Shown here piece after piece: positions 25,795 to 35,047 of a stretch of 44,940 nucleotides of DNA. The DNA comes from Planctomycetota bacterium (GTDB taxonomy: Bacteria; Planctomycetota; Planctomycetia; Pirellulales; Pirellulaceae), in the NCBI GenBank assembly GCA_016872725.1, contig VGZC01000050.1:1-44940 (forward strand). Reading direction: 5' to 3'. The position numbers and the translations under genes are program-made. Numbering within the stretch: position 1 is the stretch's first letter; each line of letters opens with the position of its first letter. Under the pieces are notes generated by a model that saw only the letters and a list, made by a program, of their open reading frames with translations, ran no database searches and was not told where the DNA came from.

Positions 25795-27981
25795 ATGAGA
25801 ATGAACCCGCACTTTCCAGGTCGCTTCCCGAATGGCCTTCCGATGGGCTTGGTTGCCTTGTTGGCCTGGATCCAGGCGGCGCGGGCCGACGAGGATCTCT
25901 TGATCGCCGATTTCGAGAGCGAATCGTACGCGCCGTGGATCGCGACAGGTGAGGCGTTTGGTCCCGGACCGGCCTCCGGAACGCTCCCCAATCAGATGCC
26001 GGTGAGCGGCTACGCCGGAACGAGGCTCGTGAATTCCTACCGGAACGGCGACGGTACGACGGGAACGCTCACGTCACCCGAGTTCACGATCGAACGCGAC
26101 TTCATCACGTTCCTGATCGGCGGCGGCGGGCACGCGAACGCGACCTGCATGCACTTGATCGTCCGCGGCCAGGTCGTGAGAACGGCGACGGGACCCAACA
26201 CGCGGGCGGGAGGCAGCGAGGCGCTCGAACCGTCGGCTTGGGACGTGCGCGAACTGCGCGGCCAAAAGGCCGTGCTTCGGATCGTCGACGAGGCGACCGG
26301 CGGATGGGGCCACATCAACGTTGACCAGATCGCGCAGACCGATCACAAACCGAACGTCGCCGTGCGGCAGCCGCGCGAGCGGCCCTTCACGGTCGGCGCG
26401 CCCTATCTCGTCCTTCCGATCCAAAACGGCGCGCGCGGAGTCGAACTCGCGCTGCGGATCGACGATCGGCCGGTCCGCCAATACACGGTGGAACTCGCGC
26501 CCGACGCCGAGCATGTCGATTGGCACGCATTCCTCGCGATCGACGCATTCCGAGGCAAATCCGCCGTGCTGGCCGTGGACGCCGCGACCGAGGCCGGGTT
26601 CGCGCTGATCCGCGAGTCGGATGCGGTTCCGGGCGCATCGTCGTTTTACACCGAGCCCCTTCGTCCCCAGTTCCACTTCTCGCAACGTGTCGGCTGGAAC
26701 AACGACCCCAACGGCATGGTTTACGTCGATGGGGAGTGGCATCTCTTCTTCCAGCACAATCCGGTCGGTTGGCGATGGGGCAACATGACCTGGGGGCACG
26801 CCGTCAGCGAAGACCTGGTCCATTGGCGCGAATTGCCCGACGCACTCTTCCCGCGCACGATGGCCAAGGGCGACTGCTTTTCGGGAGGCGCCGTCGTCGA
26901 CCGGCTCAACACGGCCGGGTGGAAACAGGGCGAACACGACACGCTCGTCGCGTTCCTCACCGATACCGGCGCCGGCGAATCGATCGCCTACAGCACGGAT
27001 CGAGGGCGGTCCTTCACCTGGTTCGAAGGGAATCCGGTGGTAAGACATGCGGGCCGGGATCCCAAGGTCATCTGGTACGCCTATCGAGCGAACGACTCAC
27101 CGCTCGACGAATCGGCGAGGCGTCTGGGCGGCCACTGGGTGATGGCCGTGTACGACGAGGATCCGCGTTTCGGGCGCGCCATCGCGTTCCATACGTCGAC
27201 CGATTTGAAGACGTGGCGGGAGCAGAGCCGGTTGGTCGACTATTTCGAGTGCCCCGAGATCTTCGAGCTTCCGATCGAGGGTGAACAGGGCGCGACGCGC
27301 TGGGTCGTCTTCGCGGCCGACGCTCGGTATGCGGTCGGCCAATTCGACGGCAAGACGTTTCTGCCCGAACACGAAGGCAAGCACCGCGTTCATCACGGCG
27401 CCTACTACGCGTCGCAGACGTTCAGCGATGCGCCCGATGGCCGCCGAATCCAAGTCGGCTGGGCGCAAATCGAAATGCCCGGCATGCCGTTTAATCAGAC
27501 GTTCGGGTTTCCCCACGCCCTGACTCTGCATCGGACTTCGCACGGGCTCCGCATGCGGGCGCGCCCGATCGCCGAGATCGAACGGCTGGTCCGCGGAGTT
27601 CACACGCTGGAAGGCGCGGCGCTCGACGAACGGCCGGCCTCCTTGCGGGTCACAGGCGAACTGTTCGACGTGCGCGCGTCGTTTGAATTGGGAAAGGCCC
27701 GCACCGTGGGGCTCGAATTCGGCGGGAATCGAGTCGTCTATGATGCGTCCAAACGCCAATTGGACGGCGCGGATCTCGAACCCATCGATGGGCGCGTCAC
27801 GCTGCGCGTCCTGATCGATCGCCCGATGCTCGAAATCGGAGGGAACGGCGGCACCGTCGTCGTCACCCGCAAACGCGAACGATCGGGAGCTTTCCCGAAA
27901 ATCAACGCGTTTGCCGAGGGCGGCGGCGCGACGCTCCTTTCGTTGGAAGTGCGCCGACTCGCCTCGATCTGGGAACCATGA
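25795..27981 (+). CDS. Secreted glycoside hydrolase family 32 (levanase/inulinase/invertase type)
   Basis: The protein has 728 residues from the ATG at 25795; an ATG at 25801 is also possible. The signal peptide ends near AARADE. Residues of about 38-280 form an extra N-terminal beta-rich region (LIADFESESYAPWIATGEAF) seen in long GH32 enzymes. The catalytic propeller shows Trp301-Asn-Asn-Asp304-Pro-Asn-Gly with nucleophile Asp304, Arg-Asp422-Pro with the transition-state Asp, and Glu485-Cys-Pro with the acid/base Glu. All three catalytic residues are intact. A C-terminal beta-sandwich follows. It hydrolyses beta-fructosides such as levan, inulin or sucrose outside the cytoplasm. The oxidoreductase gene starts 4 bp downstream. 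Confidence 0.95.
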   Translation: MRMNPHFPGRFPNGLPMGLVALLAWIQAARADEDLLIADFESESYAPWIATGEAFGPGPASGTLPNQMPVSGYAGTRLVNSYRNGDGTTGTLTSPEFTIERDFITFLIGGGGHANATCMHLIVRGQVVRTATGPNTRAGGSEALEPSAWDVRELRGQKAVLRIVDEATGGWGHINVDQIAQTDHKPNVAVRQPRERPFTVGAPYLVLPIQNGARGVELALRIDDRPVRQYTVELAPDAEHVDWHAFLAIDAFRGKSAVLAVDAATEAGFALIRESDAVPGASSFYTEPLRPQFHFSQRVGWNNDPNGMVYVDGEWHLFFQHNPVGWRWGNMTWGHAVSEDLVHWRELPDALFPRTMAKGDCFSGGAVVDRLNTAGWKQGEHDTLVAFLTDTGAGESIAYSTDRGRSFTWFEGNPVVRHAGRDPKVIWYAYRANDSPLDESARRLGGHWVMAVYDEDPRFGRAIAFHTSTDLKTWREQSRLVDYFECPEIFELPIEGEQGATRWVVFAADARYAVGQFDGKTFLPEHEGKHRVHHGAYYASQTFSDAPDGRRIQVGWAQIEMPGMPFNQTFGFPHALTLHRTSHGLRMRARPIAEIERLVRGVHTLEGAALDERPASLRVTGELFDVRASFELGKARTVGLEFGGNRVVYDASKRQLDGADLEPIDGRVTLRVLIDRPMLEIGGNGGTVVVTRKRERSGAFPKINAFAEGGGATLLSLEVRRLASIWEP

Positions 27982-27985
27982 TCCG

Positions 27986-29290
27986 ATGACCACGAGCGAT
28001 CAACCGTTCGCCGCGACCCGCCGCCGTTTCTTGTTCGCATCAGCGGGCGCCGCTCTGATCGGATCGACCCGCGTCCGTGTCGCGCGGACTCAACCGCCTC
28101 GGATCGAACGGCCGGGGATCGGCGCGATCGGCATGCGGTATCAAGGTACGGTCATCGCCGACAAGGCCCGCGCCCACGGAGACATCGTCGCGATCGCCGA
28201 TGTCGACCGCCATGTTCGCGAGCAGGCGAGGGCCGCGTTCGGCAGCACGCCGCGCATCTTCGAGGACTATCGCGATCTCCTGGCGCGGCCCGACGTCGAT
28301 CTGGTCACCATCGGGACGCCCGATCATTGGCACGTCAAGATGGCGATCGACGCGTGCCGCGCGGGAAAGGACGTCTACGTCGAGAAGCCGCTCTCGCTGA
28401 CGGTGGACGAGGGCAAGAAGCTGGGCGATGTCGTGCGTGAAACGGGCCGCGTCGTCCAAGTCGGGTCGTGGCAGCGCAGCGATGCCCGATTCCGCTTGGC
28501 GGCCGAGCTTGTTCGGCAAGGACGCATCGGACCGCTGCGGCGCGTCGACGTCGTGCTCGGCAAGAATCCCACCGGAGGCCCATTCGAACATCGCCCTCCA
28601 CCAAAACACCTCAACTGGAACCTGTGGCAAGGCCAAACACCCGACGTCGCGTATGTCGAGGAGCGCTGCCATTACACGTTCCGATGGTGGCTCGAATACT
28701 CGGGAGGACAGCTCACCGACTGGGGCGCCCATCACATCGACATCGCGCAGTGGGCGATCGGCGAACCGCCCGTTCGCGTCGAGGGAACCGCTTCGTTCCC
28801 GTCGGTCGCCTCCGGCTACAATGTGCCGACCGATTTTGAAGTGACGTATGCGTATCCGCGCGGGATCGTGATGACGGTCAGCGATCACGGCAGGAACGGG
28901 ATCTTGTTCACCGGGGAAGAAGGACGCATCTTCGTGAACCGCGAGACGATCGCGGGCAAACCGATCGATGAACTCGCCGACCACCCGTTCCCTCGCGAGT
29001 CGTTCTCGCTGTACCCGAACGACAACCGGGCCCGTCCCGAGCGAATGGGCAAGCTGGACGCGATCGTCAATCACATGGGGAACTTCCTGGACTGCGTCGC
29101 ATCGCGCGCGGCGCCGATTTCCGACGTGGAGAGTCAGCACCGCGCCGCCGCGACCTGCCACATCGGGAACATCGCCCTGCGGTTGGGTCGGCCGCTCGCC
29201 TGGGATCCCGTCGCCGAACAGTTTGAGAACGATGCCGAGGCGAACGGCATGCTGGCTCGCGAAACGCGATCGGGGTTTGAGGTCGCGTAG
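27986..29290 (+). CDS. Tat-exported Gfo/Idh/MocA-family oxidoreductase
   Basis: This 434-residue protein begins with a twin-arginine-type signal (TRRRFLFASAGAALIG). The NAD(P)-binding Rossmann domain reads GIGAIGMRYQGTVIADKA, and the catalytic-region motif is DVYVEKPLSLTVDEG, the EKP signature of the family. The C-terminal domain includes WWLEYSGGQLTDWGAHHIDIAQWA, typical of large planctomycete subgroups. Family members oxidise or reduce sugars and related polyols with a tightly bound cofactor, and Tat export fits prefolded enzyme with NADP. Its position 4 bp after the GH32 gene and 18 bp before an isomerase gene suggests processing of released sugar. Confidence 0.93.
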   Translation: MTTSDQPFAATRRRFLFASAGAALIGSTRVRVARTQPPRIERPGIGAIGMRYQGTVIADKARAHGDIVAIADVDRHVREQARAAFGSTPRIFEDYRDLLARPDVDLVTIGTPDHWHVKMAIDACRAGKDVYVEKPLSLTVDEGKKLGDVVRETGRVVQVGSWQRSDARFRLAAELVRQGRIGPLRRVDVVLGKNPTGGPFEHRPPPKHLNWNLWQGQTPDVAYVEERCHYTFRWWLEYSGGQLTDWGAHHIDIAQWAIGEPPVRVEGTASFPSVASGYNVPTDFEVTYAYPRGIVMTVSDHGRNGILFTGEEGRIFVNRETIAGKPIDELADHPFPRESFSLYPNDNRARPERMGKLDAIVNHMGNFLDCVASRAAPISDVESQHRAAATCHIGNIALRLGRPLAWDPVAEQFENDAEANGMLARETRSGFEVA

Positions 29291-29308
29291 GCGACGAGGC
29301 GGAGGAGG

Positions 29309-30307
29309 ATGATGATCGACCATGCGGCGAAGCCGGACGATGCGATAGATCGGGATGTCGGCGATCGGACAACCGGGCGATCGACGTGGTCGCGGCGCGA
29401 CTGGTGCCTCGCGAGCGCAACGGGGCTTGCCGCGGGGCTCTTCCCTATGCGGGAAGCCCGAAGCCAACCCGATGCGTTCGCCCTGCGATACCTGCTGGCC
29501 TCATGCATGTATGGATACCAGCACGTCGGTGAAATCCTGCCCGAAGTGCGAAAGACGGGCGCGGTCGCGATCGATCTTTGGCCCAAAGTGCACGGCAATC
29601 AGCGCGAACAACTCGATGATCTGGGTGAATCGAAGTTCGCCGAGATGCTCAAACGGCATGACGTCACGCTCGGCTGCCTCACCCAGTATCCGCTCGGCCC
29701 GTTTGGATTGGCCGATGAAATGCGATTGGCCGGCCGACTCGGCTGCCGCACGATCGTCACCGGAGCGCGCGGGCCGAAGGGTTTGAACGGCGACGCGCTG
29801 CGCGACGCCGTGCGGGACTTCGCCGAGAAGATGAAGCCGCACCTGGCGATCGCCGAGGAGACCGGCGTCACGATCGCGATCGAGAATCACGCGGACAGCC
29901 TGATCGACTCGCCCGATTCGCTCAAGTGGCTGGCCGAACTGCGGCCGACCCGTCGGCTCGCCGTCGCCCTCGCGCCGTATCACTTGCCGCAGGACGTGGG
30001 CATGCTCGCGCGTCTGATCGAGTCGCTTGGCGACGCCATCGCGATCTTCTACGCGTGGCAGCACGGCAAGGGATGCCATCCCAGTCTGACGCTGACGAAA
30101 GACGAGCAGTTGCTGCAGATGGCGGGGCGCGGCGAACTCGACTTTGGACCGCTGCTCGAGGCGCTCCGGCGCATCCGGTTCGAGGGCTGGACCGAGATCT
30201 TCATGCATCCGATCCCGCGCGGCGTACCGATCCTCGAACCGGTCGCGGCCGTGACGGCCGAAATCCTGCGCGCCCGCGACTATCTCGAACAACGACTTTG
30301 TCGTTGA
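29309..30307 (+). CDS. Exported sugar phosphate isomerase/epimerase-like TIM-barrel protein
   Basis: The protein has 332 residues, with GGAGGAGG just before ATG-ATG, so 29312 is an equally possible start. The N-terminus contains a twin-arginine-like segment (WSRRDWCLASATGLAAG). The remainder is a xylose-isomerase-like TIM barrel: VAIDLWPKVHGNQREQ, GCRTIVTGARGPKG, GVTIAIENHADSLIDSP with a metal-ligand Glu, FYAWQHGKGCHPS and GWTEIFMHPIPRG. The substrate is unknown; the gene partners make a fructose-derived sugar a reasonable guess. The stop codon lies inside a perfect hairpin. Confidence 0.88.
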   Translation: MMIDHAAKPDDAIDRDVGDRTTGRSTWSRRDWCLASATGLAAGLFPMREARSQPDAFALRYLLASCMYGYQHVGEILPEVRKTGAVAIDLWPKVHGNQREQLDDLGESKFAEMLKRHDVTLGCLTQYPLGPFGLADEMRLAGRLGCRTIVTGARGPKGLNGDALRDAVRDFAEKMKPHLAIAEETGVTIAIENHADSLIDSPDSLKWLAELRPTRRLAVALAPYHLPQDVGMLARLIESLGDAIAIFYAWQHGKGCHPSLTLTKDEQLLQMAGRGELDFGPLLEALRRIRFEGWTEIFMHPIPRGVPILEPVAAVTAEILRARDYLEQRLCR

Positions 30308-30323
30308 TCGCTCCGCGATCAAC
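30303..30323 (+). terminator. Hairpin overlapping stop codon of the isomerase gene
   Basis: GTTGATCGC-TCC-GCGATCAAC is a perfect 9-bp stem with a 3-nt loop. The TGA stop (30305-30307) lies in its 5' arm. No T-run follows, so termination may need Rho, or the hairpin may protect the 3' end. The remaining gap to 30546 shows nothing recognisable. Confidence 0.4.
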
Positions 30324-30546
30324 CCGCACCGGCATCCAAGTCGCACACGGCTCCGGTACGAACGATGCTCGCTGGTGCTTTGTGCCGGCGGGGAGGATAT
30401 ACTCAATGCACGTCGTGTTTCCGGCCGATCACCCGATCGCGCGATGGGACGCCGGAAGGTCACCGCCGTGGGTGCGAATCGGTCCGAGGCGATGACGCGA
30501 TTTTCCGGAACCGACTCCCGCCACACAGGCAATCCCGAGGAGCCGC

Positions 30547-33500
30547 ATGATGCTCGCGCGACGAACGGACGTCTTGGTCCCGAACGCATCGAACCACCGG
30601 AAACCGTCGAGGAGCCGGGCCGCGTGGTTCGGCGCGTGCGTCGGTTGCGGAATCGGACTCGCGGCCGCTCTCAATCCGGTTCCCACGCCGCGCGCGGACG
30701 AGGACCGTGAGGCGGAACCGATTGCCCATTGGACGTTCGATGATGTGGGCCTCGCCGAAGGGCAAGGCGAGCCCGAATCCATCCATCGTGTGCTCGACAA
30801 GGCCGCATTCGACAACCTCCCGAGGGTCCGAGGCGTGCATGGGCGCGCCGCTGAACTGAACGGGAATCCTCGACTGCCCGTCCCCGTTCCCGCCGGTCGC
30901 GACACGTGGGATCAGGTCACGCTCTCCGCATGGTTCCGCCCGACCAATCTGTCGGGATACCGCGAGATCTTCCGTCAGGAATGCGACCAGCGACTGCTGT
31001 TCTCATTCCAGCACAACGGGACGATCCTATCGCTCGGGCTGAACATCGGGGGCTACGTCGAGTGCGACGCGCGGATCGATCCTGCGCGGGTATTGGACGG
31101 CGGTTGGCATCACGGCGCGGCGACGTTCGACGGCGCGACGATGCGGGTCTACCTCGACGGAAAGGAAATCGGATCGCTTGCGAGGAACGGCGTGATCTCC
31201 GTCCAACCGTCGATACCCGCGTTTCTCGGATCGAGCGGCGGGTATGGCGAGTTCTTCGAAGGCGGACTCGATGATGTCCGTATCTACAGCGCCGCGCTGG
31301 GCGCTGAGCAGGTCGGCTCGCTCTTCCGCGACGGCATCGAGTCGTTCGCCGTGTATCAGAAGGAAATCGAGGAACGCGTCGGCCCGATCTTTACCGAGGG
31401 CAAATCGTTCTCGGAGACGTTCGCCCATTCGTGGCGGCGGTTCGTCGAGAGCGAGGTCGCGGGCGACCGCGATGCGGCGGCCGCGCTGCTCGCGCGCGTC
31501 CGAGCCCGCTATCCGGACGAATACGATCGTTTTCTGAAAGCCGTCGGCGCGAGTCCGATCGAGTACCTTTCGTGCGAGGAGCGGGAAAAGGTCGACCGAG
31601 CCGCACGAACCGTTGATTTGCTCGTCGAATATCGCCCATTGACCGACCATCAATGGGAAACCCTCTCGCCGGAACAGCGCGCGGAATGGGCGTCGATCGA
31701 CGCGATCCGAGCGCGGTACGAGCGGCTCCGGCAGTCGGGTGGCGGCGCGCGATACTCGCCCGAGTGGATCGACCTGATGATGGAAGCGGCCGACCACATC
31801 CGGCTGCGCCCCACCGTTTCGGAAGCGGTCGCTCCGTATGTCCCGCCGAACACGCCCGAGACGCGCGATCTGACGGCGGTCGAGGCGAACGAGGCGCTGC
31901 GGAGGGACTGGCTTCATCAGGCCGAGGGCCCTCCGACGGCCGAACGGATCCGGATGGAAATCGCGTGGGCCCGCGCGCTCGCCGATCGCATCGCGGCCGA
32001 ATCCGATCCGCCGCCCGATCTGACCGGCGAGCTCGCCGCGCTCGACCGATTCGCCGAACGCGCGGCGACCGCGACCCGCGCCGACGCCCAAGCGGAGCTC
32101 TATTTCGAGGTGCGCGCGGTCAAGCGGGCGATCGCGTTCCGCAATCCGACGATCGATTTTTCACGAGTCCTGTTCGTCGACATGCCCTTTCCGCAGGGTT
32201 CGGAATGGCCGCATGAAACGCGGCATCGGCTCGGCTACATGGCGATACCCGGCGGCCGCCTTCTGGTGCTCGACGGACTCTCACCCGCCGGATCGCTCAA
32301 GCAACTGATGCCCCAGGCGCCGCTGCACGGCTCGTTCTGGCGACCCGATCTGTCGTTCGACGGAACGAAAGTGCTCTTCTGCTTCAAGCCGCACAACGAG
32401 AAGTCGTTCCATCTCTATGAAATCGGGATCGACGGCGGGACGCCCGCGCAACGGACCGACGGCCCCTACGACGATCTCGATCCGATCTATTTGCCCGACG
32501 GGGAACATATCCTGTTCTCGACGTCGCGCGGCCATACGTACGTCCGGTGCATGCCTCCGACCAACGCGTACGTCTTGGCGCGGAGCCGTATCGATGGAAA
32601 GGACATTTACCTTGTTTCCAGGAACAACGAGCCGGACTATCTGCCGTCGCTGATGAACGATGGCCGCGTCGTCTACACGCGATGGGAGTACACGGATAAG
32701 CCGCTTTGGCGAGCCCAGAGTCTCTGGACGACGCATCCCGACGGAACGCAGGTGAACACATTGTGGGGCAATCAGAGCGTCTGGCCCGACCTGATGAAGG
32801 ATGCCCGCGCCATCCCCGGCAGCGGGCGAGTCATGTTCACCGGCAGCGCGCACCACAACTGGTTCAGCGGGTCGGTCGGCATCATCGATCCGGCGCGCGG
32901 GTTCAATTTTCCCGATGGACTCACGAAGGTCACGGCCGAGCTTGAATGGCCCGAGTCGGGAAACGGCGCGGTCGATCCGATCGAATCGCCCCGGTATCAC
33001 ACGTCGGGCCGCTACGCCGCGTATTATTCGCCGTATCCGCTGAGCGAACGGGACTTCTTGGTCTCCGCGAACCGCGAAGGCAAGTTCGTCCTGTATTGGA
33101 TGGATACGGATGGCAACCGCGAGCTGATCTACGAAGGCGTCCACAACATCTTCCATGCGATTCCCGTCCGGGCCAGGCCGCGTCCGCCCGTTCTGCCCGA
33201 CCGGGTCGATTGGCCGACGCGCGAGGTAAGAGACCAACCGAGTCCGGGCGTGATCTACAGCAGCAACGTCTACGAGGGAACACCGGCCGAATTGCACGGC
33301 AAGGCCCGCTACCTCCAGATCCTCGCGATCGATCCCAAGACGTACACGTACTGGCACGAGCGGCCGTACATTTCGACCGGCCCCGTCGTTTCGCTCGTGC
33401 AATCGGACGGCGTCAAGCGGATTCTCGGCACGGTTCCGATCGAAGACGACGGTTCGGTCTCGTTCGTCGCACCGTCGGGCAAAGCGTTGCATTTCCAATT

Positions 33501-34203
33501 GGTGGACGAGCAGTTCCGAGCCCTTCAGACGATGCGGAGTTTCACGGGGGTGATGCCGGGCGAAAAGCGCGGATGCGTGGGATGCCACGAGTCCCACACG
33601 CGCGCCCCCCGGTACGAGGGCATTTCCGAGGCCCTCGCGCGGGCGCCGAGTGAAATCACGCCGCCGCCATGGGGCGACGCGACGGTGAGCTACGTTCGTT
33701 ACGTGCAGCCGGTGCTCGACCGATATTGCGGCGAATGCCACCAGGGAACCGGCGACGCGCGCGACGTGCTCGATCTCACGTTCCGTCCGGGTTACCTCAT
33801 GTTCAACGAGCCGTACGTGACGCTGACGGGCCACCCGACATGGGGCCGCCCGTACGAACAACCGGAAAAAACGCCGCCCGGATTCGGAATCGCGAACACG
33901 ATCCTCGTCGAATCGTACGACCAACGCGATCCGGCCGCGTATCGTACGACCGAACCGATGACGCGCCTCTCGTACCGCAGCCCGTTGATCGACATTGCGT
34001 CGAGCGGGCGGCACTACGGGGTTCGGGTCGACCCGGTGAACCTCAGGCGGCTGTGCGCGTGGATCGATACGATGTGCCCGTATCTCGGAGACGACGAGAT
34101 CCGCGAAATCCCCGATCCGGTGTTCCAGGGTGTCGACTGGCTATCGATCCGACCGCGCGTCAAGTCCGCTCCCCGCCTCATCCGCCCGGGCCCGGTCGAC
34201 TGA
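30547..34203 (+). CDS. HzsA-related protein: LamG domain, beta-propeller, two c-type haem sites
   Basis: The protein has 1218 residues, with GAGGAG before the ATG. Order: a signal/anchor (about 25-50), a LamG/concanavalin-like domain (about 57-245, with IAHWTFDDVG, VTLSAWFRPTN, GGLDDVRIYSAAL), a helical linker (about 250-540), a PD40/TolB-like propeller (about 545-960, with DLSFDGTKVLFCF and DPIYLPDGEHILFSTSRG), and a haem region. CxxCH sites are Cys1010-Cys1013-His1014 and Cys1061-Cys1064-His1065. The propeller-plus-haem part resembles the widespread planctomycete proteins called HzsA-related, after the hydrazine synthase alpha subunit. Nothing else here suggests anammox. A periplasmic redox or carbohydrate-linked role is possible. 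The end overlaps the convergent glycosyltransferase gene by 26 bp. Confidence 0.88.
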   Translation: MMLARRTDVLVPNASNHRKPSRSRAAWFGACVGCGIGLAAALNPVPTPRADEDREAEPIAHWTFDDVGLAEGQGEPESIHRVLDKAAFDNLPRVRGVHGRAAELNGNPRLPVPVPAGRDTWDQVTLSAWFRPTNLSGYREIFRQECDQRLLFSFQHNGTILSLGLNIGGYVECDARIDPARVLDGGWHHGAATFDGATMRVYLDGKEIGSLARNGVISVQPSIPAFLGSSGGYGEFFEGGLDDVRIYSAALGAEQVGSLFRDGIESFAVYQKEIEERVGPIFTEGKSFSETFAHSWRRFVESEVAGDRDAAAALLARVRARYPDEYDRFLKAVGASPIEYLSCEEREKVDRAARTVDLLVEYRPLTDHQWETLSPEQRAEWASIDAIRARYERLRQSGGGARYSPEWIDLMMEAADHIRLRPTVSEAVAPYVPPNTPETRDLTAVEANEALRRDWLHQAEGPPTAERIRMEIAWARALADRIAAESDPPPDLTGELAALDRFAERAATATRADAQAELYFEVRAVKRAIAFRNPTIDFSRVLFVDMPFPQGSEWPHETRHRLGYMAIPGGRLLVLDGLSPAGSLKQLMPQAPLHGSFWRPDLSFDGTKVLFCFKPHNEKSFHLYEIGIDGGTPAQRTDGPYDDLDPIYLPDGEHILFSTSRGHTYVRCMPPTNAYVLARSRIDGKDIYLVSRNNEPDYLPSLMNDGRVVYTRWEYTDKPLWRAQSLWTTHPDGTQVNTLWGNQSVWPDLMKDARAIPGSGRVMFTGSAHHNWFSGSVGIIDPARGFNFPDGLTKVTAELEWPESGNGAVDPIESPRYHTSGRYAAYYSPYPLSERDFLVSANREGKFVLYWMDTDGNRELIYEGVHNIFHAIPVRARPRPPVLPDRVDWPTREVRDQPSPGVIYSSNVYEGTPAELHGKARYLQILAIDPKTYTYWHERPYISTGPVVSLVQSDGVKRILGTVPIEDDGSVSFVAPSGKALHFQLVDEQFRALQTMRSFTGVMPGEKRGCVGCHESHTRAPRYEGISEALARAPSEITPPPWGDATVSYVRYVQPVLDRYCGECHQGTGDARDVLDLTFRPGYLMFNEPYVTLTGHPTWGRPYEQPEKTPPGFGIANTILVESYDQRDPAAYRTTEPMTRLSYRSPLIDIASSGRHYGVRVDPVNLRRLCAWIDTMCPYLGDDEIREIPDPVFQGVDWLSIRPRVKSAPRLIRPGPVD

Positions 34204-35047
34204 CGCGCCGCGCTGGGTGTTCCTGACGAAGCATGGACCTTCGATGGTACGCCGTCTTCAGCCGGTGGGCCGCGGCGAACCGAAGCAGCTCGCGGAAGGC
34301 CCGAAAGCCGGCCCAGGCGCCGACCTTCGAGGGTCCGATATCGCGCCAGGCGTCGAGGGGAACTTCATGAACGACCGAGGATGCCGAATCGGCGCCTCGC
34401 GCCGCGTAGTGGGTGAAGAGCCGCGCCAGCAGCTCGACGTCGAACGCCCATCGTGACCGGAAAGGGTCCGCGAAAATCGCGCGTGTCGAGTCGTCGATGC
34501 GGATGAGCTTCGCGCCGCACTGCGTGTCGTACACGGGAACGGCAAGGCCCCACGACGCGACGGTGGCGAAGATCCGTCCCGCGATGTGCCGTCGGCGACG
34601 ACGCCGGATGTCGCGGCCGAGAAGCCGGACGCGCGAGCCCATGGCCGCGATCAGATCGGGAAACGCTTCGAGTTCTTCGGCTAGGACCCGCACTGCGGAG
34701 AGGGGTGTTGCCAAGTCGGCGTCCCAATAGCCCACGAATCGCAGATCGCCCGGGGGACCCCACGTCTCCAGGGCGTCCAGGCAACCGGCGCGTACGGCTT
34801 CCGCTTTGCCGCGGTTCTCGTCCCATGCCAGTACGCGGCATGCGCCGCGCAATTTCTCCCGCACACCCAGCAGGATCTGTCGCGTGGCGTCCTTGCTTCC
34901 GTCGTCCACGAAAACCAATCGGATCTCCGGATGGCCTTCGGCGTACTCGATCCATGGACCACCATCGAATCGGGCCGCTTCGTTGTAGCACGGAATGACG
35001 AGGGCGCAGGTTTCCGTCGGTCCGCGCATCGGGGCGGTGGTACTCAC
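34178..35047 (-). CDS. Glycosyltransferase family 2, dolichyl-phosphate sugar synthase-like
   Basis: The protein has 289 residues from the GTG at 35047, which overlaps the previous stop by 4 bp (GTGA) and has GAGGA upstream. The in-frame ATG at 35029 lacks a ribosome site. GT2 features are LVIPCYNEAARFDG, LVFVDDGSKDATRQI, RGKAEAVRAGCLDAL and YWDADLATPLSAV with the metal-binding DxD (DAD). DTQCGAKLIR and the WAFDVELLARL segment are typical of ALG5/DPM1-like enzymes that charge a polyprenyl phosphate with a sugar. It probably supplies the GT39-like transferase encoded in the same operon. Confidence 0.92.
   Translation of the reverse strand: MSTTAPMRGPTETCALVIPCYNEAARFDGGPWIEYAEGHPEIRLVFVDDGSKDATRQILLGVREKLRGACRVLAWDENRGKAEAVRAGCLDALETWGPPGDLRFVGYWDADLATPLSAVRVLAEELEAFPDLIAAMGSRVRLLGRDIRRRRRRHIAGRIFATVASWGLAVPVYDTQCGAKLIRIDDSTRAIFADPFRSRWAFDVELLARLFTHYAARGADSASSVVHEVPLDAWRDIGPSKVGAWAGFRAFRELLRFAAAHRLKTAYHRRSMLRQEHPARRVSRPGPGG

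Noticed and set aside
30547-34203. Evidence for anammox (hydrazine synthase)
   Set aside because: Only the propeller-plus-haem architecture is shared; no HzsB/C or other anammox genes are present, and HzsA-related proteins are common in ordinary planctomycetes.
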